Source: Acridotheres tristis (taxonomy: Eukaryota; Chordata; Aves; Passeriformes; Sturnidae). From it: DNA of 64,000 nt. The notes below the pieces were generated by a model. That model was not told where the DNA came from, searched no databases, and saw only the letters and a list, made by a program, of their open reading frames with translations. Location of the stretch: NCBI GenBank assembly GCA_037013685.1, contig CM072887.1, positions 52,317,154 through 52,381,153 on the forward strand, in the 5' to 3' direction. Of the stretch, positions 62,391 through 64,000 are shown one piece after another (position 1 is the first letter of the stretch; each line of letters opens with the position of its first letter). The position numbers and the translations under genes are program-made.

Positions 62391-64000
62391 GCGTGCAAAC
62401 AGTACAAGGGGAATTTTATCCCAAAGTGCCTCTCCTTTACTAGAATCTCAGTTTTTGATCTCCACATAAAATCATCCTCCTCCTTTGGCCTCTCATTTTG
62501 GGCATTTTACTTGGAAGTGCAGATTATCCAAGAATATGGATTACTTGAAGATTTTTTTTTCTCCAAGGAACAGAATTTTTAAAATAGCAGTTACCATGTG
62601 GAAGAAAATATGAGTGATTCACTCAATCTCTCTATCAGTGTCCTCAGAAGCTGAGGAATCCAATACTCAGCTCTCTTGATCAGGTTGTAATTTCAGATAC
62701 TGCTGGGCAGCTATCTGAATCTCTTTGCATGTTTACGTGGCCTATCCCCACATGCTGACAGGTTCACACCTGTAAATCTGATTAGCAGACAATGTTTGAC
62801 TTGATTAGTCAAGTGCAAAGCTCAATGCAGATAGACATTTGAAATTCAAGATTTCCTGGAGCTGTGTTAATAGGTTTGAGACCTGAGCAGTGTGTAAATG
62901 AAGCAACAGAAGCCACACGTTCTTACAGACAGTGTTTCATTTCTTCACTCTCAGGGGGTACTGAATCAGGAACTGTTTGGAACTGATGTGTCCCTCCGTT
63001 ACTAAATGCCTCAGGACAGACAATGGTTGCCATCAGAGCTTTTCTGGAGCTTCGTCAAATGGAAAATATCAGGTTTGTGTAATATTAACCAGCAAATTCC
63101 AGTTTCCTACTGCTTACTGTCTGTACATTTGATGATCTCTAAAAGTCTACAGGCTGCTTTCAAATTATTCCTTCACATGAGAAAAAAGGACTATATTCTC
63201 CCTCCAGCCTTTCACAAGAGCTATCTATTTGCAGTCTCTGAGCTCAATCTCTTGTTTACTTATTGCTCCCATTCCTGTGAATCCAATTTCTCCTCAAATT
63301 TTTGTCAATGCAAAACCCTCTTTTTCTTCTGAGACTGTCCCAGTGAAGCATTTGTGATACCACACAGCATGGGTGCTCTGTGAAATCAGTTTCAGAGTGA
63401 CATGCTTAGAAAGGCCCTTATGTTTCCAAATATCTCTTTGCATATGATTGAAGTTTGTGAACCAGAATGATGTTCATTCTGTCCCCATAAGGAGATCAGA
63501 GGAGAAACACATATACTTATAAGTCCAGTCCAGTCCTAGTTAGAGTGGGGAAAAAGTAATGGAATTGTTGTCATCTACTATTTATACCTCTCCACTATGA
63601 GCATAGTGTTTTACTATCCAGTAACAAGAGATGGATCCTTGCTCCTTGATCCTGTACATCCTGGAATATAAGTTACACTGCATTGGAGTTAATTGCAGTA
63701 TTGCAAACCCTTGATGCTGACACAGTTTGTAAGCAGCAAAGTAAGATTTATTTTCATGTGGTGCACCCAATAATACATTGCAATAAGTAGTAAGGAATAA
63801 GCTCTACTCTCTGGTACCACACCTTAATGTCTCTATTCAGACTCCCAGAACAGAGTCTTAAATTAGGTCAAAACACTGTACAAGAATACAGAACATTATG
63901 ACAGGGCAAAGTAATGGTGGAAGGAAAAAAACCAATAAATATAAAAAAAGGCTGAAAATTGCTTTGAGGTGAGTAGTTATCCCCGAAGAAAGACTATTTG
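62391..64000. other. Intergenic stretch to the window end
   Basis: AT-rich DNA with no supported gene or repeat. The longest open frame (+ 63006-63332, 108 residues) has no recognisable domain and no clear splice context. If the human order is kept, the 3' end of ARID1B would be expected beyond this end. Confidence 0.5.

Noticed and set aside
61671..62582. Plus-strand frames of 74-107 residues.
   Set aside because: They are the antisense of the avian CR1 copy; minus-strand frames there are broken pieces of its ORF2.
1..64000. A prokaryotic system, phage, CRISPR array or gene cluster.
   Set aside because: Introns, CpG-island promoter, CR1 LINEs and low coding density show a bird nuclear genome; no regularly spaced repeats or operons are present.

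Overview
The window is vertebrate nuclear DNA, almost certainly from a songbird (Passeriformes). Three things in the sequence support this. The single protein gene is split into four exons with GT-AG introns. The interspersed repeats are avian CR1 LINE copies. At 37712-37830 there is a short element with a tRNA-Ile-derived head and a CR1-type tail, the architecture of the zebra finch family TguSINE1, which is known from passerines. No bacterial, plasmid or phage features were seen, nor any CRISPR array.

The gene is TMEM242 (human C6orf35 orthologue), read on the + strand from a CpG-island promoter at about 1890-2935. The coding exons are 2131-2266, 4028-4128, 8780-8917 and 22642-22740, giving a 157-residue protein. 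The 3' UTR runs to a poly(A) signal at 23817-23822. TMEM242 is a small two-helix mitochondrial inner-membrane protein that helps assemble the ATP synthase c-ring and associates with complex I assembly factors.

Layout: 1-1889 is AT-rich intergenic flank. 1890-2935 is the promoter island with exon 1. Introns 1-3 are 1.8, 4.7 and 13.7 kb; intron 3 holds a GC-rich island (about 11330-11945), two decayed CR1 tails, a 31-bp duplication and two microsatellites. From about 24.2 kb to the end (about 40 kb) no convincing protein gene was found. That stretch contains an (ACTC)n array, the tRNA-derived SINE, an old 1.3-kb CR1/L3-like LINE (about 41780-43076, +), a typical avian CR1 (about 61680-62390, -) lacking its catalytic RT block, several A/C-rich stretches, and some unique AT-rich blocks that could be conserved non-coding elements.

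In human 6q25 (chicken chromosome 3) TMEM242 lies between ARID1B and ZDHHC14. If synteny holds here, the empty right side would be the TMEM242-ARID1B interval, whose regulatory elements would serve these neighbours. This is inference: neither neighbour is visible. The remaining short open frames are uninterrupted by chance, or are translations of simple repeats and GC-rich DNA. No new biological system was found; the most useful leads are listed in the findings.
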